Shown piece by piece: positions 4,678 through 6,057 of a stretch of 6,057 nt of DNA. Every line of letters starts with the position of its first letter. Position 1 is the first letter of the stretch. The notes below the pieces were generated by a model. The model was given only the letters and a program-made list of their open reading frames with translations. It made no database searches and was not told the DNA's origin. Both the position numbers and the translations under genes were made by a program. The DNA comes from an uncultured Gemmatimonadales bacterium (GTDB lineage Bacteria > Gemmatimonadota > Gemmatimonadetes > Longimicrobiales > Gaopeijiaceae): positions 1 through 6,057 of the forward strand of contig CALJLC010000328.1 of assembly GCA_937982605.1 (NCBI GenBank), written 5' to 3'.

Positions 4678-5361
4678 TCAGTTGCCGCTCGGCGCGTCCT
4701 CGGTGGTCATCATCGGCGGCTGGCCGTCGTGGTCGATCACGAGCACCACGCGGCGGTTCTCCCAGCCTGCCGTGCCGGGGCCCCAGCCGTTCGAGAGAAG
4801 CCGGCGGGTGTCCTCGCCGTAGCTCACCGTGCGCACCCGGTCCTCGACGACGGCCGTGTTGGCCACGAGGAACTCGGCGACGGCCTTCGCACGCTGCTCA
4901 CCCAGCCAGAGGTTGTACTGCTCGTCTCCGGCGGGATCCGTGAAGCCCTCGACGGTGATCTGCGCGTCCGGGTAGTACTTCTGGGCCACGGCGCCGAAGC
5001 GGTTCAGGACCGCCTCGCCCTCGGACTGAACCGTGGCGTCGTTGAAGGCGAAGTACACGGGGACGTTGAAGCGCAGCTCTTCCTCGAGGCGCGCGATCTG
5101 CACCTCGAAGTCCCGCTCCATCTGCTGGAGGTCGGACTCGAGGGCGGCCATCCGCTGCTCGAGGTCGGCGAAGCGACCGTTCACGTTCGACGTGATCTGC
5201 TGGTCGCCGGAGCGCATCTCCTCCTGCATCTCCGAGCGCAGCTGCGCCAGGCTGGCGTCCATCTCGTCCGGGCTGACCGTCTTGCACGCCCCGGCGGCGC
5301 TTGCGACGGCGAGGGCCGCCAGCAGGCCGAGCCCCCTTCGGTTCAATTCGAGCGTGCTCAT
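4678..5361 (-). CDS. OmpA/Pal-family peptidoglycan-binding lipoprotein with coiled coil
   Basis: A 227-residue envelope protein. Residues 1-25 are a lipoprotein-type signal (LGLLAALAVASAAGA) with Cys26 as the likely lipidated residue; the lipobox AGAC is slightly off consensus, having Ala at -3. Residues about 33-97 are charged and heptad-like (SLAQLRSEMQEEM, then LEQRMAALESDLQQMERDF), a probable coiled coil. Residues about 99-211 are an OmpA C-terminal domain: VYFAFNDATV, VEGFTDPAG and LGEQRAKAVAEFL, then ENRRVVLVID. Asp142 and Arg157 sit 15 apart, as do the two residues that grip diaminopimelate in OmpA proteins. It should tie an outer or inner membrane lipid anchor to the cell wall. It resembles Pal, but no tol genes are adjacent. 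ATG 5361 has GGGAG 9 bases upstream. A possible extended -10 (TGCAATACT, 5434-5442 on the minus strand) gives a leader of about 65 bases. Confidence 0.9.
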   Translation of the reverse strand: MSTLELNRRGLGLLAALAVASAAGACKTVSPDEMDASLAQLRSEMQEEMRSGDQQITSNVNGRFADLEQRMAALESDLQQMERDFEVQIARLEEELRFNVPVYFAFNDATVQSEGEAVLNRFGAVAQKYYPDAQITVEGFTDPAGDEQYNLWLGEQRAKAVAEFLVANTAVVEDRVRTVSYGEDTRRLLSNGWGPGTAGWENRRVVLVIDHDGQPPMMTTEDAPSGN

Positions 5362-5533
5362 TCCAGTGAGCTCCCATCTGGTTGGGTGACTGTCGACGTC
5401 GGTGTTTCCGATCGTCTCTCGAGTGTGTCGTGCAGTATTGCAGGAAGGATGCCAAACCCGGATCGTCAGGTTTTTCGCGGCTTCCCGGAGGGGTGCGACG
5501 AACGGTGCACAGGGTGGGCACCCGGCGTCCGGC

Positions 5534-6057
5534 TCACTCGAGGTAGGTGTAGCCCTGCAGGCTCTCGTCCAGGAAGCGCCGGAGACGGGTGCTCTCGGCC
5601 AGCGTGAGGCGCTCGGACTCCAGCGCGGCCTCGATGTCCTGGCGCAGCGCTCGCCGCATCTCCTCCGGGTCGAACTGCACGTAGCTGAGCACTTCCCGGA
5701 CCGACTCTCCCTCGACGATCGTCTCGATCCGCCACCGCCCGTCGTCGCCGAGAGCCACGTGCACCGCGTTCGTGTCGCCGAGCAGGTTGTGGAGGTCGCC
5801 GAGCGTCTCCTGGTAGGCGCCCGTCAGGAAGATCCCGAGGTAGTACGGCTCCGAGCCCGGCTCGCCGAACTCGGTCCCCGCGGGCGCCTCGTGCAGCTCG
5901 AGCGTCGACTTCACCTCCCCGTCGCCCGCGAAGCGGTCGACGCGCCCGTCGGAGTCGCACGAGATGTCGGCCAGGACCCCACGACGGGTCGGCTCCTCGT
6001 CGAGCCGATGGATCGGCATGATCGGGAAGATCTGCTCGATCGCCCACGAGTCGAGGA
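5534..6057 (-). CDS. speA: Biosynthetic arginine decarboxylase SpeA (C-terminal part)
   Basis: This is the last 173 residues of SpeA, a PLP-dependent fold-III decarboxylase that converts arginine to agmatine and CO2, the first step of one route to putrescine and spermidine. The full enzyme is about 630-660 residues; its N-terminal barrel with the PLP lysine lies right of the window. The frame is open to the edge, beginning LDSWAIEQIFPIMPIHRLDE, a strongly conserved family stretch. ISCDSDGRVDRF is the counterpart of the catalytic CxxxD-type motif of ornithine decarboxylase. YLGIFLTGAYQETLGDLHN and LGDTNAVHV follow, then VLSYVQFDPEEM and a C-terminal helical stretch ending QGYTYLE. TGA is at 5534-5536. 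The lipoprotein gene lies 172 bases downstream on the same strand; no clear terminator separates them, only a 5-bp hairpin (GGTGC/GCACC, 5504-5522), so read-through is possible. Confidence 0.95.
   Translation of the reverse strand, partial: LDSWAIEQIFPIMPIHRLDEEPTRRGVLADISCDSDGRVDRFAGDGEVKSTLELHEAPAGTEFGEPGSEPYYLGIFLTGAYQETLGDLHNLLGDTNAVHVALGDDGRWRIETIVEGESVREVLSYVQFDPEEMRRALRQDIEAALESERLTLAESTRLRRFLDESLQGYTYLE

Noticed and set aside
5434..5475. T-run at 5471-5475 as a terminator
   Set aside because: The run is on the plus strand, where no gene ends, and no stem precedes it; on the minus strand it is an A-tract. The nearby extended -10-like TGCAATACT is only a weak promoter candidate, mentioned with the lipoprotein gene.
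4636..5607. 323-codon open frame on the plus strand
   Set aside because: It is antisense to the OmpA-family lipoprotein and the end of speA, both firmly identified; its composition is that of a shadow.

Overview
The window reads as ordinary chromosome from a very GC-rich, diderm bacterium. The evidence for an outer membrane is direct: an Omp85-type beta-barrel with a signal peptide and a C-terminal aromatic residue, and an OmpA/Pal-type peptidoglycan-binding lipoprotein. The mix of genes (SpeA, pterin dehydratase, a septum-formation-domain protein, class III-like haloalkane dehalogenase) would suit a Gemmatimonadota-like or similar environmental lineage, but that assignment is inference. No phage, transposase, integrase or CRISPR signal is visible.

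Layout, left to right. Positions 1-492 (+) hold the 3' end of a HAD phosphatase of the Gph/PpaX type. It faces a small pterin-4a-carbinolamine dehydratase-family gene (519-830, -) whose active-site motif has two substitutions. The 172-base gap that follows holds a perfect 9-bp inverted repeat and a good sigma-70 promoter driving two tRNA genes, tRNA-Glu(CTC) and tRNA-Val(CAC) (1003-1196, +). A strong hairpin at 1201-1235 separates these from a minus-strand membrane-anchored protein with a Septum_form-like domain (1243-1719).

Next comes a two-gene minus-strand operon: a haloalkane-dehalogenase-family alpha/beta hydrolase (2197-3141, probable TTG start) followed with no gap by a CrcB/FluC fluoride channel (1810-2196). 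The stop and start are directly adjacent (TGAATG) and crcB has no ribosome binding site of its own, so the two are probably translationally coupled. A halide-releasing enzyme tied to a halide channel is the most interesting arrangement in the window.

A 159-base divergent gap separates this operon from the Omp85-superfamily barrel gene (3301-4512, +), which lacks POTRA domains. That gene converges on the OmpA-family lipoprotein gene (4678-5361, -). Strong hairpins between them, one followed by a U-rich tract on the minus strand, should end transcription from both sides. The window closes with the C-terminal part of biosynthetic arginine decarboxylase, SpeA (5534-6057, -), which runs off the right edge.

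No gene-free stretch exceeds 300 bases. Apart from the dehalogenase-crcB pair and the two tRNAs, the genes look like independent housekeeping or envelope units.
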